From: Chrysoperla carnea
Taxonomy: Eukaryota > Arthropoda > Insecta > Neuroptera > Chrysopidae
Assembly (NCBI RefSeq): GCF_905475395.1
Contig: NC_058339.1
Coordinates: 60,707,172 to 60,771,171 of the forward strand
DNA: 64,000 nucleotides
Direction of reading: 5' to 3'
The number at the start of each line of letters is the position of its first letter. Positions within the stretch are counted from its first letter, which is position 1. Made by a program: the position numbers and the translations under genes. The notes below the pieces were generated by a model. The model was not told the DNA's origin. It saw only the letters and a program-made list of their open reading frames with translations, and searched no databases. This document shows positions 24,645-36,122 of the stretch, in pieces.

Positions 24645-27212
24645 TTACCATTTTTTACACTGGCACACGGGGTTGATTTCGTTGACTTTATTGTCTAAGT
24701 TTGCTCTGATGTCTTTACTGCTTTCCGTAGATTCTACATCCACCATTTGGATATCTTCTTCTAGATCCACTATCACTTCTTCTGCAGTTCCGTAGCGCTG
24801 TAGCTTGTCATAGTTAATTATTGTCCTCTTGAGTGTTGGTACAATTGTCTTATTATAACGTTTTCCGTAAAAGGGATTGAATTTTAAAAGAGTTTGGGTT
24901 TTGACCGGTTTGGGTGCATACGCAGAATTAATTCTATAACGTTCAAGATATCCATCAGGACTCGTTCGAATTATCGTATAATTCCTTAAAAATAAAAATT
25001 GTTTAAATATCCCGGTTGCATTCTTGTATGCTAATGTTTGAACTTAAATTGTTTAAATTAAATGACAAAATAATATTATGTCAGAAAAAATAATGTCCAT
25101 ATGGTGGAAGCAGTGTAAAAAGCAATTGATTTTACAAAGTTTTCTTTAGTCACAAATAGAAAATTGAAAACACAAAAATTGTATAGGTATTGCACAAAAA
25201 GACAAGTTTGCTTGAAACATTTGTTCACCAACTCTATAAATTCATCATAATTTCAACTCATTTTCAGCTCAAGATTAATACGCATCTTACATTTGCTTAT
25301 TTTTAAGCAGCATATTATTATGTTTAACATTTTTAATAATAAAAAATACACTTAAACACATAAAAAAAATCGCTTCTTTTAAAAAATTTTACATATTTGC
25401 TAAATTTGAATTTTCCATATATAGTTGCAATATCTCCGCGAAAAATGATTGGGACCATGATCTACAACTCATTCGCATAATCGCATGCTTTACAGTTTTT
25501 TGTATGATATTTTATGGTCATTTTAGTTTGCTGAGTTATAAATGATAATGGCAATTTTGTTTAAAATTTGACCGGTTTTTTTTTTTTAAAGAAATTTTTT
25601 GACCCAGGGAACATTTTAATATTATTTTTTCCTAGAATCTAAAATTATTAAATTTTGATTAACAAAACAGTACTTACTTTCCTTTCATACATCCATAAAT
25701 AGGACAACAATCGGGGAAATTTAGTTTGTCATTTTGGGATCGTACTTCATTACAACCGGGTTCCTTACGATAATCGAGCCTGCATCTGTTTTTCAAAATA
25801 TGAATTTTTATATATTAAAAATAATATCTATTCCTAAAACAAGCCGATTTTCATTATCTTTAGACTTGATGCTACTACGGAACATGCATATATATTTCTA
25901 GATGAAATTCTCAAGTTAGGTACAAAATAATCTTGAAAATCAACATCTAAATCGAAACGTCAAGTTCTAAGGTCGTCATCTAGTACAATTTTTTAACGCT
26001 TCAACTCTTTTTCTAAGAAAACGATTATTTTCAGAGTGACTTTACAAATTACATTTAGCCAACGAGTTTTGAGTAATTTTCGTGATTAATTTTGAAAGTC
26101 GTTTTATTGTGTAAGTAAAGTTTTAGTGGGCTTTAATGTTGAATTCGCAACGGACGACCAACGACAAATGAACTGTATGAAATTATGAAAAATGGATTAA
26201 CTATATGTACCGGATACGCAGATTCTGCATATATTATTTCTTAAAGGTGTTTTTTTAATAATTCATCATTTTTATTGAATATGGTGTCATTTTTAACATA
26301 ATTGTCACCATTTGACATGAAAAAATAATATTTAACAAGTGGAAGCAAGCAATTGACTGAGTTAAATGTAAAAATTGTCTGTATATATACAAATTTTTTA
26401 GGCCTTTGCGAAGCGAAACCCGTGCACCTTGGTGACAAATCGGGTTCGTACTTTGTGGTGCTTACATCTGGGTGCGGAAATTTCGCACGGGTCATCTTAT
26501 TTTATATAATTTACTAGACAAATCTGTCAATATTAATATGTCGCTAGTCATGGCAGAGATTAGATAGAATTTACTTGTACGGTACAGCTACAGCATAGTT
26601 GATATCGATGTCATCGAATAATTTAAAACGACTACATTTATGCATTCCACATGTACCAGGATAAGTCTGTTTTCTTCCAATAGCAAATCGATTTTGCTCA
26701 TTTCGTGTAACACACTCTAGATAAAGGAAAAACAACGTTAATAATAATACAACGTCGGATTATAATAAAAACCTCGAATCTTAAAAAAATGTTAGCATTT
26801 TCGGATAGAATAAATCAACAATGATTTTTTTGATAAAAAATGTTTTTGAGATTCTGGATTTACATTCTACGCTTCCTTAAATTGGTTAAATGTATTATAG
26901 ATTAATATTTTTACATATATGATACTTGCGGTAAATAAGGCCCAGAAGGTTTTCGTCTTAATATTTCGAAAATAGAATGGAAAGTTAAAAATGGGAAACA
27001 AATATTTCATTATTTTTTGCTGGAATAAAAATACAGTATTAATTTTTTGATACAGACTCGTCTATTGCTTAATAACGTTATGAGAGAAGCAGAGCTGAAA
27101 ACAAAATGTTGTGAATCTCACCTGTTCTTAATAATGGTTCACCGAATACAGTAGACGTGCATGAAAAATATAAAAAACTTAATGTGAAAAAATCGAAATA
27201 ATTAATAAACAT
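24645..27212 (-). CDS. Secreted single-domain von Willebrand factor type C (SVWC) protein with long C-terminal tail
   Basis: Four minus-strand exons, 27122-27212, 26575-26716, 25678-25785 and 24645-24984, join with GT-AG sites and consistent phases (1, 2, 2) into 681 bases (226 residues plus TAA). Residues 1-25 are a hydrophobic signal peptide (MFINYFDFFTLSFLYFSC start). Residues 31-115 carry the eight-cysteine SVWC pattern: EC, YPGTC, HKC, KC, PGC, DCC and GC, with the typical YPGTCG and FPDCCP landmarks. In arthropods this family includes Vago-like infection- and nutrition-responsive secreted factors; I do not claim that role here. The last exon adds about 112 residues, Lys/Arg/Tyr-rich then acidic (EEVIVDLEEDIQMVDVE), ending in VCQCKKW, much longer than the usual 100-130-residue family size. 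It sits between the two trehalase genes on the same strand. Exons this short are easily missed by automatic calling; transcript support is lacking. Confidence 0.82.
26340..26490. repeat. R1-related palindrome plus GC-richer inverted segment in SVWC intron 2
   Basis: A degenerate copy of the R1 19-mer (26350-26368) is followed by a segment richer in G and C than its surroundings. In that segment GCGAAGCGAAACCCGTGC is partly inverted against GCGGAAATTTCGCACGGGT. The open frame across it is not a gene. Confidence 0.45.
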
Positions 27213-27931
27213 TTTTATTTATTTTAATTAAAATATTTATTTCATTAAATCAGAATCTATTTAATAACAATATTTGATTAGAAACTAATTAATTCGTAGA
27301 ATTAATTTTACTTTTATATAGCTAATTATTTAGGAAAAAAAATGATTAACCAAATATTTTTTTATGGGTACAATTAATTAATTTTATTTTTATTTTAATG
27401 AGCTAACAATTTTTTTCTACAAATTATTTTAATAAATTAAATTAAATATAGTAATGTGAACATGGAACCCGACTAAATAAAAAATGTAAAAAAAAAATTT
27501 CTCAAAAAAAATTAACTACTAAGGCAGGAAAATTTTCCAAGGGTGAGCAGGCGGTCAGCCACCCTAAGATTATTGTCAGTGCATAAGGAACAATAAACTT
27601 CTATGAGATCAAAACTTTTAACTAATAATTATCTGGATATTTTAAAATAAAAATGAGTTTCTAAATATATGTTAATCGAGATATTGATTGACTCTTAAAG
27701 TAGAAACACATTTTTTCTAAAAGATTGTTATCGATTTTAATTTAAAATAATAAATAATAAATTGTAAACTATAAATTAAAATTTTTGTTATTGATTTTTC
27801 TAGAGTAAGAAATCTGCGAAAATCGTTTTATTGAAATGCAACTGTAGACTATTTGGAATCGCTTAACGATTTGAACCAGAATTTTCTATGAAGTCGGTTG
27901 CCAAGTTCATTTAGCTTTTAATATAATTTAC

Positions 27932-28480
27932 TATACCCGGCATATATGAAATATATATCAAGGTATACTAATTTTAGCCCAAGTTTGTATCGCTTAAAAA
28001 TATTGATGATACGAAAAATATTTTGGTATAGGTTCATAAAATCACCAAATTTTCCTTTGTCCGTTTGCCCGCCTGTCCGCCCGTTGTTATAGCGTGCTCA
28101 GAACGTATAAGTGAGTTTGATTTCGTAAATGAGCAACGTTTTCGTAAATGTCAATTAGGTCTTGGTTCCATATAACCCATCTTGTAAACCGTTAGAGATA
28201 GAACAAAAATTTAAATTTAAAAAATGTTTCTTATAAAAAATTAAACAACTTTTGTGAAAAATTTTTCGCAAACATCATTTTTTTACCCGTGAGTTTTCAA
28301 ATTAGGATAAAATTTTGGTGTCCATTTTCTTCAAAACTGTAAAAGACAGGGCAGTTGAAAATTTGCATGTGGCTTCAACTAACGGTCTTTTGAAAGATCT
28401 TCGAAAAACAAAAATAGTGTAAGCACTGACATTCAACACATTCTATACAGCGTATTTCAACAATTAACTCAGTCAATTGA
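27932..28480 (+). repeat. Dispersed repeat R1, near full-length copy
   Basis: It runs from TATACCCGGCATATATGAA through CGCTTAAAAATATTGATG, a CCGCCTGTCCGCCCG stretch, ATAGCGTGCTCAGAACGTA and CTTGTAAACCGTTAGAGATA to the 19-mer CAATTAACTCAGTCAATTG at 28461-28479. The same block order is seen reversed at 57915-58487. Confidence 0.8.
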
Positions 28481-29029
28481 TTATTTTAAATTGTTTTTAT
28501 TAGTTTTAAAAAGAGTGTTGGTACGAAATTTGTTTATTGACATTTAATCCACGTCGAATAATACGTGGAGATACATGACATTGAACAATATGTTTGAACG
28601 GTGTTTCTTGGTACAAAAATAATAAATTAGAGCAGTGCTAATATTCTTGGAGCCAGCCAAAATTTTTTTTGACAAAAATCACTCTGACTACCTTTTTTTT
28701 TTTAAATAGATCTTATGATGATGTACCTAATATAATGCAGCGCAAGGGTGATACGCTCGGTAATCCACCTATTGCATTTTCCCACCTAGAAGTTTTCTTA
28801 ATATTTTGACCAGCTTATTCCGAGTTGAGGGGCGCCAAAACATTTGTATGTATGTCCTAGAATTTTGCAATCAATATTCATCCGTTTTCCACTGAAGCTA
28901 TCGGGCTGAAATATGGCACATACGTTTGGTTCTCGTGACAATGCACGTTTATGGTAAGTATGGCTTGTTTTTCTCATCGCTTCCTGCATATTTGATATAC
29001 TTATATTTTTTAGGTTTGAATTAAATAAA

Positions 29030-29264
29030 ATTTTAATAAAAAAATGCTTTTTAGGAACAAGCGTTTATTGTACTAGAAAGTAGAAAATGATTTTTCTTAT
29101 GAGTCATGACTATTGTAAAAGCTTGAGGAGCTTCGAATCTTCATTGGTATTTTAAATTGAGCACGTTCAGGTTTTAGTCATGTATGAGTGACTCATAAGA
29201 AAAATTATTTTCTGCTTTTCAATGTATTAAAGCTTGTCCCTAAAAAAGTATTTTTTATTAAAAT
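29030..29264. mobile_element. Foldback/MITE-like element, GGAACAAGC family, copy 2
   Basis: Left arm 29030-29107 and right arm 29187-29264 are inverted over about 75 bp with few mismatches. Landmarks are TTTTTAGGAACAAGC, AAGTAGAAAATGATTTTTC and TTATGAGTCA on the left, with complements on the right. The 80-bp centre is unrelated to copy 1. Confidence 0.75.
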
Positions 29265-30480
29265 TTTTTTTCAATTTTGCATCGTTCAACGATCAAGTTT
29301 TTGATTAAAAACATTGCTTCAGGCTATTGCTATCACTTTTGATATGCGATTTTAGTTTATATCGCATTCTCAGAAACTAAACTCGTTCAATCACAAAGGG
29401 GATTTTTTTTGTAACACTTAATATTTTGAAATTCGATAACATAATTATTTATGCAATTCAATTCCTATTAGAACAGTTTTTATTCAATTCGCTTAAAATT
29501 CAATGCACCCTTACTTAATTAAAAACAGTTTTCATTGAATATAATTGTACAAAAGGGAGATGAAAGGGGAAAATTGTATTATTATTATTATATTTATTTT
29601 AATAGGGCGAAAGAGATGAGGGTTGGCGTTTCATTAATTATTATACTACCTACATTTATATTTGAAGAAAGGGAAAGAAAAGGGGTTGTTTTATTTTGAA
29701 ATATTCTAGCTTTTAAACATATTCTCCTAATACATTTCTAGCATTTTATTTCATATAGAGCTCGAAATAGCTCGAAAAATCCTCGAATTTCCTCGATAAC
29801 AATCTAGAGTATCTATTTTCTGGATAGTAACTATAATATGTATATGTATAAGTGATTTAATGAGTATATGTATAGAAATGTTTATAGAGCTTTGGATAGT
29901 AATAGTTACTTCGAGAAACTTTCGAATAAGTTTTTCTAGACGCCACATGATAGAAATTGGCACACAACGCCACATTGGTTTCAAAATTGCACGACACTAT
30001 TTTAAGTATATGCATGTTAACATAACTCAAAATATGCAAAAAAAATTCATATAAAAATGTCCGAAAATTTATAGCTGAGAATGTATTACTAAGAACGTAA
30101 TTTATTACTGGGATGTTGGAGCAAAGAAGATATTTATTTAACAATACAATATTCATAGTAGACATTTTTTGTTGAATGAAGCATTCAGCACTACATATCC
30201 CTGCTCAGCTTTTGGCTCAAAGGACCGCAAAGCAGAAACCTATCACATACTTAGCCCACAAGATTTATCACCTACCAAACAAGTAACAATTTTCTAATAT
30301 TATAAAACATGAACTTTTTTGCTTATTTTGACCTAAAGAACATACACCTAAAGAAATGTCGTACAATTTTGAAGCACACTGTATATGTTCGAGTTGTATT
30401 TTTTACAACCGTCTATAGAGAAAATAGGTAGATTTTAAGTAGGTAAGCTGATGACTATTTTAATTATTTTAAAAAAAAAG

Positions 30481-30560
30481 GTGACGACCGGAATCGAGTC
30501 CGCTATTCTAAGAATAGTGTATACAGTGGTTGATAGGCTTTAACCAACTAACCCACAAAA
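30481..30560 (-). repeat. tRNA-like sequence, probable SINE head
   Basis: Read on the minus strand it begins GTGGGTTAGTTGGTTAAAGC, which resembles a tRNA D-arm/A box, and ends GCGGACTCGATTCCGG, which resembles a T-arm/B box, at about the right spacing. The acceptor arms do not pair, so this is not a functional tRNA gene. An oligo-T run follows on the minus strand. Confidence 0.55.
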
Positions 30561-31529
30561 TTTACTGTAAAGCGTATATTCAGTTTAAAAAACTACTAAC
30601 TGTAAACGTATAATATAGATTTTACTACATTTAAACACAGCCGCATCCTCGTTTCTGCCTTCTAGTAACCATCGCGTAGTCATTTATGTGATCCTAATAA
30701 ACAAACTAATATAATAAATCAAATTATGTATAAAATAACAATTACAATAACAGCCATAAGTAATGCCTGATATGATAACAATAATGATCTCAAATATTAC
30801 AAAAAACTTTATTGTTTACTCTCATTTCCACACATAAAAATTTATCAATAAAATAATGTATTATTTGTATTAGACAGGCAACTTTATATACAAATATGTA
30901 ATTGAAATGGTTAGAAAAAAGAAGTGAAAATAAACAGTGCCTGTGTTAATTGTTAAAATACTGTGTATAGACTATGTTGAAATTAGTGCTTGCATTATTT
31001 TTAATAATTATTATATTATTTTTAATTAGAAAATTGTAAAAAACACTCATTTATGACAACCTATCGGCCGCAATTTGTTCTACTTTTGGAAGTATTTTTT
31101 AGAAAACTTTTTTTTGTTCGTTTTAAAAAAATCTATCACAAGACTCTCTAGTTAAAACTATCTACATTTTTTCAACTCCGAATCATTTATTGCATTCTCA
31201 CTGAATGCAGAGCATGGCTTGATTTAATTCAGGTCTCAGAACAATTCACAAATTTCTATTCTCCTGTTATTTACATTTTACTTATGAGCTACCCTTCTTC
31301 ATCTTTAATCAAAAGGAAGAAAATCTATCTTGATGTATGTCTATCATTATTTATTTAACTTTTACATCGATTGAACTTATTTTCATCAGCTCTTTAGGGC
31401 TTTCATTCCGCTAAAACTCGTTCTCAAAAATAAAAGAAAATATAAACATATTAATGATTCATTAATATACTCTATACTCTTTGATGTATGTTTCATAATT
31501 TCATATGGGCTTTATTCCATCTGACTTCT

Positions 31530-31760
31530 CAATTGTTAGGCATGTCAAAAGTTATTTTGTTCTTGTCAGTGTCAAAATATTATTTTTAAGGCCCAAATAT
31601 CTCAAACAAAGGTAGTATTGGTAAAAATTTTGACAAAAACGATATTTTAAAAAATAAACTCGGAAATAAAAAAATAAAAATTGTTACGATCATTTGGGCC
31701 TTGAAAAACAATATTTTGGCATTGGTAGAAGAAAGTAACTTCGGACTTGCGAAACAATTA
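31530..31760. mobile_element. 230-bp inverted-repeat element
   Basis: Arms 31530-31602 and 31688-31760 are inverted over about 73 bp with mismatches. Shared blocks are AATTGTT, GTCAAAATATT and AAGGCCCAAAT. There is no open frame and no clear target duplication. Confidence 0.65.
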
Positions 31761-32752
31761 ACAATATCGATTTACGGAAAAAAACCTCTGAAAGCCCTTT
31801 GTTCATCCTCCTCCCTTCCATCGTTATCAAGTCTAAACATTTTTTGATCAGATTTGATGGGCTATTATGTTTTTACATCACTTAAATATTATTCGTATCA
31901 TATAAATTTTAAATCACGACTATAGTTAAGACAATAAGTATGAATTTATATAGAAAATTTTTCCCATTCTATTTTGGAATATTTTTAGTTTGGAATCGGT
32001 GTCAATATCGATCAAGAATTAATTACATCAATAGGATGGACAGAATTTCTGCCCGTATAGGTGTGACGTTATTACCACATTTTGTAATATTTTATTGTAA
32101 GGCTTGAAATGTTTATATTGTTAATAACTCGGAGAGGGTATAAGAGCTTGTTCTTACATATTAAAGCTGAAATGTGGAGAAGAAATAACAACAACCATTT
32201 GACGTCTTAAAATCCACTTTTCTGAAGGTTATTCGTTGTTTGTGTAACTATACAGTAATATGTACGAGATGGCAACCATGGATCTCATTGATCTTGTATA
32301 CGATCAATAAGAAACAAGAATCACCAGCCCGTTACAAAGGTGGTCTCGGAGAATTTTTTTTTTATTAAAAATTTTACCAGGTTTTGTGGGAAGTCTTTAT
32401 CTTTATTCAAAAGGATCACTCAAGTTCATAACAATTAATTGTTTTATGTCTACTTAGTTTTTTAAAATCAGAATATTGAAGGTACTTAAGTTTTATCATA
32501 CACAATAAGCTCTTATTTAAATCTCCAATTTGAATTAGGTTGTGATTAATGATTTGTTTACAATTGTGTTGAAAGAACATTTAAACAAACTGCTCATGTG
32601 AGTACGACCATGATGGTTCACGCTATCAACTTCCCAAATGATGAATATAACTTTCCATAACTGTCATAAATTAAGTATTGCAATACTAATTACTTTATTT
32701 TAAGTGTATCTTTATAATAATCCTACCAAGATAGGTGTTTCAGATGATTTAC

Positions 32753-33333
32753 TGAAGTTTTGGGTACAGTAATGCCCCACCTATGCCAATTTTTAGCTTT
32801 TTTACCTGTAGAATAAAAATGCTCTTCTGTGCAGAAAAAAAAAGATAACTTCGGAAAAATCAACGATTTTCAATGATTTTCCCCAACTTTTAGAAATTTA
32901 TTCGAAAACTATGCATTTTAGAGAAAAAGTAGATAAGTCTAAAGTTTACGAGCATAATATTTCTGTTCGATTTATATTTATAATATAAAACTTTTTCTTA
33001 TCTTTCATATTTCTGAAAAAACTACATCAATGTACAATGTTTTGGTGGTTTATTTAAATTTTTCTTAAAAACTGTGCATTTTAGAGAAAAAAGTCTTTGA
33101 ATAAAAATTGTTAAATATAAAATTTCCAACCTATCTGTATATTTTGATTGTTCCCAATATTTCGCATTTTTGGAAAAATCGATATCTTAATAAATATTTA
33201 AGTGGCATAACTACATACTTTTGTTTGCATAACTTAAGTACCTATGTATTTGTATAATACATTATACGAGGCATACATATACTTATGTTTGTTTTCCGCC
33301 CTCTAGTGGTGAAAATTATTAGCCGACAAAAAC

Positions 33334-33368
<35 letters not shown>

Positions 33369-33840
33369 TATTGTTTTTTCCCTAAACTGCATAGTTTATG
33401 AATAAATTCCAAAAAACTACGGAAAAACGCGCAAACTTTTAATTTAACATGGATTATTCTGAAAAATACGAAAGATTAGAGCAGTCAAAATATACAGGTC
33501 GGTTGTGCAGCTTTAAGCTTAACAACTTTTATTCAAAGAATTTTTTCCCAAAAATGCGCAGTTTTTAAGAAAAATTAAAAGAAAAAAAAACCAGCAAAAA
33601 CACGGAATATTGTCCCTTGATGTAGATTTTTCAAATATGAAAAAGTTTATATATACAAATCGACCGGATATTTTACGCCAGATAACTTTGGACTGACCTA
33701 TTTTTCCTTTGAAATGCATGGTTTTCGATTAAATTGCAAAAATTTGCGAAAAAACGTGCACATATGAACATTTTTATTCTGCAAGTAAAAAGCTGAAAAT
33801 TGGCACAGGCGGCGTAGACTTGCTGTACCCAAAACTTTAG
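32753..33840. mobile_element. 1.1-kb foldback element with internal repeats
   Basis: Terminal arms are inverted: 32753-32825 (AAGTTTTGGGTACAG, TGCCAATTTTTAGC, GTAGAATAAAAAT) against 33770-33840. Several internal segments repeat variants of ACTGTGCATTTTAGAGAAAA in both orientations. A TA microsatellite interrupts the centre at about 33336-33368. Confidence 0.65.
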
Positions 33841-33890
33841 AAAATTTCACTTAACTTGATGGGACTATAGAGTTTAAATACGAAAATTAC

Positions 33891-33955
33891 TTTTTATTGG
33901 ATAAGCTTTTATTATTCTAAAAAGTTTAAACAATTGTTTTCCTAAGTCGCTCATA
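33891..33955. repeat. Partial GGAACAAGC-family arm
   Basis: A single diverged arm (ATAAGCTTTTATTATTCTAA, AAAGTTTAAA, then CCTAAGTCGCTCATAA) resembles the arms at 14664-14700 and 29030-29107. No partner arm is present nearby. Confidence 0.45.
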
Positions 33956-35066
33956 AATGCCTACTTGTAACTAAGCTTTAACAGGTAATTTTTCAGGTAA
34001 ATTATTTGCTATAAGTAGTTTACAACGAATAGAATACAACGCAGAAGAAGATAAGCGAATGTAATAAGAGGTGTCAGATAATATACTGGATTTTCCATCT
34101 TTAAACAATTAAAAAATCATAAAAAATATAATTAACTTTAATCATTATTTGTTTATAAATTTGAATTGTTATGATTACTAACGTAATCGAAAAATGACAT
34201 TGACCAACAATTGGCCAATTAAATTGTTACATGATACTATTATTTTTAATTAAACTAGATAAAAAATAAGTATAGGGATTTATAAAAATTACAATCTTTC
34301 CAAATCTACTTGACAATGTTTGCAAATTGTTGACAATATTTGAAACAATCATTGTTATAGTAGCAAGAACCAAGAAGTAGTAGCCTTGATATGTTCATAT
34401 TGAGCTCCCCCCTTACGTGGATTTTGCGACACATTTTTTTGCTTTTGTTTTGGTATTATCATCTAGATTAAGTTTTTATTCATTTATCTTGCTTCTTGTC
34501 AATTACAGCATATCCCCGAAAACTATACAGTTAAAGGGGATGAAGAGAAGAAAAATTTTGATTTTTTCAAATATCCCAAACAGTATAAGTTTATCACCGA
34601 AATTTGTCCTCTTTTTCCTCTTTAGTCTTCGTAAATCTACCTGGACGTATTAAAAATTTCAAATAGACAAGCTTTAAAAAAATTTAATAACATCTTTGTT
34701 CCCGTGACTTTCATATCTGATAACAATCTGATAACAAATGATAACATCTTATTGAAAGTCCCGAACACAAAAAAGTTCTAATCGGATACGTAGATATTTC
34801 TGTACACAGGAAGTAATGAAGTAATTTCTTTATTAAATTTATTATGAAATGCACAAAATTCCATTTATTTTTGAAAAGGGCCATTATTTTGTAAATAAAT
34901 CAATTATTTGCATATAATTAGTTCATCACGAATCAATAAACATATTTCTAAATTACCTTCAAACTATTGATAATTGATATGACCCAGGGAATGTAACAAA
35001 TTTTTATTTTTCATTTTAAACTTTTAGGATTCCGTAGACGGGTACAAAAAACGCTTGTAGATTACT

Positions 35067-35235
35067 ACATTTCAAGGCCGTCAGGAAAGGGGGCAGGTAG
35101 TGGCAGTTGCCCCCTTCTAAAGGGTTCCAAAAATTATTCAAAGTCTACTCATTTGATCTAAAAATGTAATGTTCTACTTAATTCAAACTTTCAATTTCAT
35201 TAATCAAATCAAATTTTAAGATAAATTGATAGATT
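35067..35235 (+). repeat. Dispersed repeat R2, copy 1
   Basis: It shares with 57299-57465 the ordered blocks GGGGCAGGTAG, TGCCCCCTTCTAAAG, TTCCAAAAAT, AATCAAAGT-like and TACTTAATTCAAA, with a similar AT-rich continuation. No coding capacity is visible. Confidence 0.6.
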
Positions 35236-35333
35236 GAAGTTTAAGAGTGTTTTGCAGTATAAAATCAGTCCTGCTACATTTGCTTTTCCACAATCCCAGC
35301 TACAGTCATCACGATTCTATTGGTTGCAAAAAG

Positions 35334-36122
35334 GTTTTTTTACCATCAACTTCCTAGTGAAAATTAAATAAATGCAAATAACCAAGGATATCGACTGATT
35401 GAAAAATACAAACTAGTTTCAAACTAGTTTGTAACCTAAATTGCAACCTTAACTAATCATTCTGCAATGTATTCAATAACAAAAACAAACAATAAACGAC
35501 CCGAATTAATATTTTTATATTTTAAAGTACCGACTCCAATCAATTATTTATTTAGCTAAAAATCGATTCAGTGGCATCGACTACAAAGTACCATTGTTCA
35601 CAAAGAAATTATTGAATGGAGTCGGTAGGTACTTTAAAATTTTATTTTTTACTTTTATGTACATTTTCTTGGAAGCGATTTTATTTTTTGCAGAAACATT
35701 AAAAAAAAATATTTACAAGCTATTTGTTAGACTATTTTAATTTTAATATAAGTACGAATTAAACTTCAATTTTTGCTTCAATTTACCCGATCAATTTTTG
35801 TATTATATAAATTGGTATGTTGACTACCATGTATGTTTGAATTATTAGCTGATCATAATTACTCTTATTAATAGCGTATGTTAATCGTTGTTAATTTGGT
35901 GACAATCATCACAGTTTCTACGGATCTCTTCGCATGAATAAAACTTTTGTGTACAAAACAGTTTTTTTACCATCAATTTCCTAATAAAAATTAAATAAAT
36001 ACTCACGGATATCGACTGATTGCAACTAGTTTCCAAGTGGCTTGTAACCTAAATTGCAACCTTAACTCCTTTTACAATGTACATTCAACAACCAAATCAA
36101 ATAATAAACGAACCGAATTAAT
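35334..36122. repeat. Pair of direct repeats of about 170 bp with a short inverted element between
   Basis: Segments 35334-35510 and 35961-36122 share TTTTTTACCATCAA, GGATATCGACTGATTG, TTGTAACCTAAATTGCAACC and CCGAATTAAT. Between them, 35521-35544 and 35611-35638 form an inverted pair of about 24 bp around AAAGTACCGACTCC. Confidence 0.7.

Noticed and set aside
26241..26495. 84-codon minus-strand frame in SVWC intron 2
   Set aside because: It lies between well-phased SVWC exons and covers a GC-richer inverted repeat plus an R1 fragment, with no family features.
24645..27212. SVWC exons as the missing 5' exons of trehalase A
   Set aside because: The SVWC reading frame closes with its own stop at 24645-24647, and its exon 1 donor phase does not fit the trehalase A acceptor.
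30481..30560. Functional tRNA gene
   Set aside because: T-arm-like and D-arm-like words exist but the acceptor stem does not pair, so only a tRNA-derived repeat is claimed.
33336..33368. TA-rich tract as an origin or regulatory element
   Set aside because: It is a simple TA microsatellite within a foldback element; similar tracts occur near 38850 and 49750.
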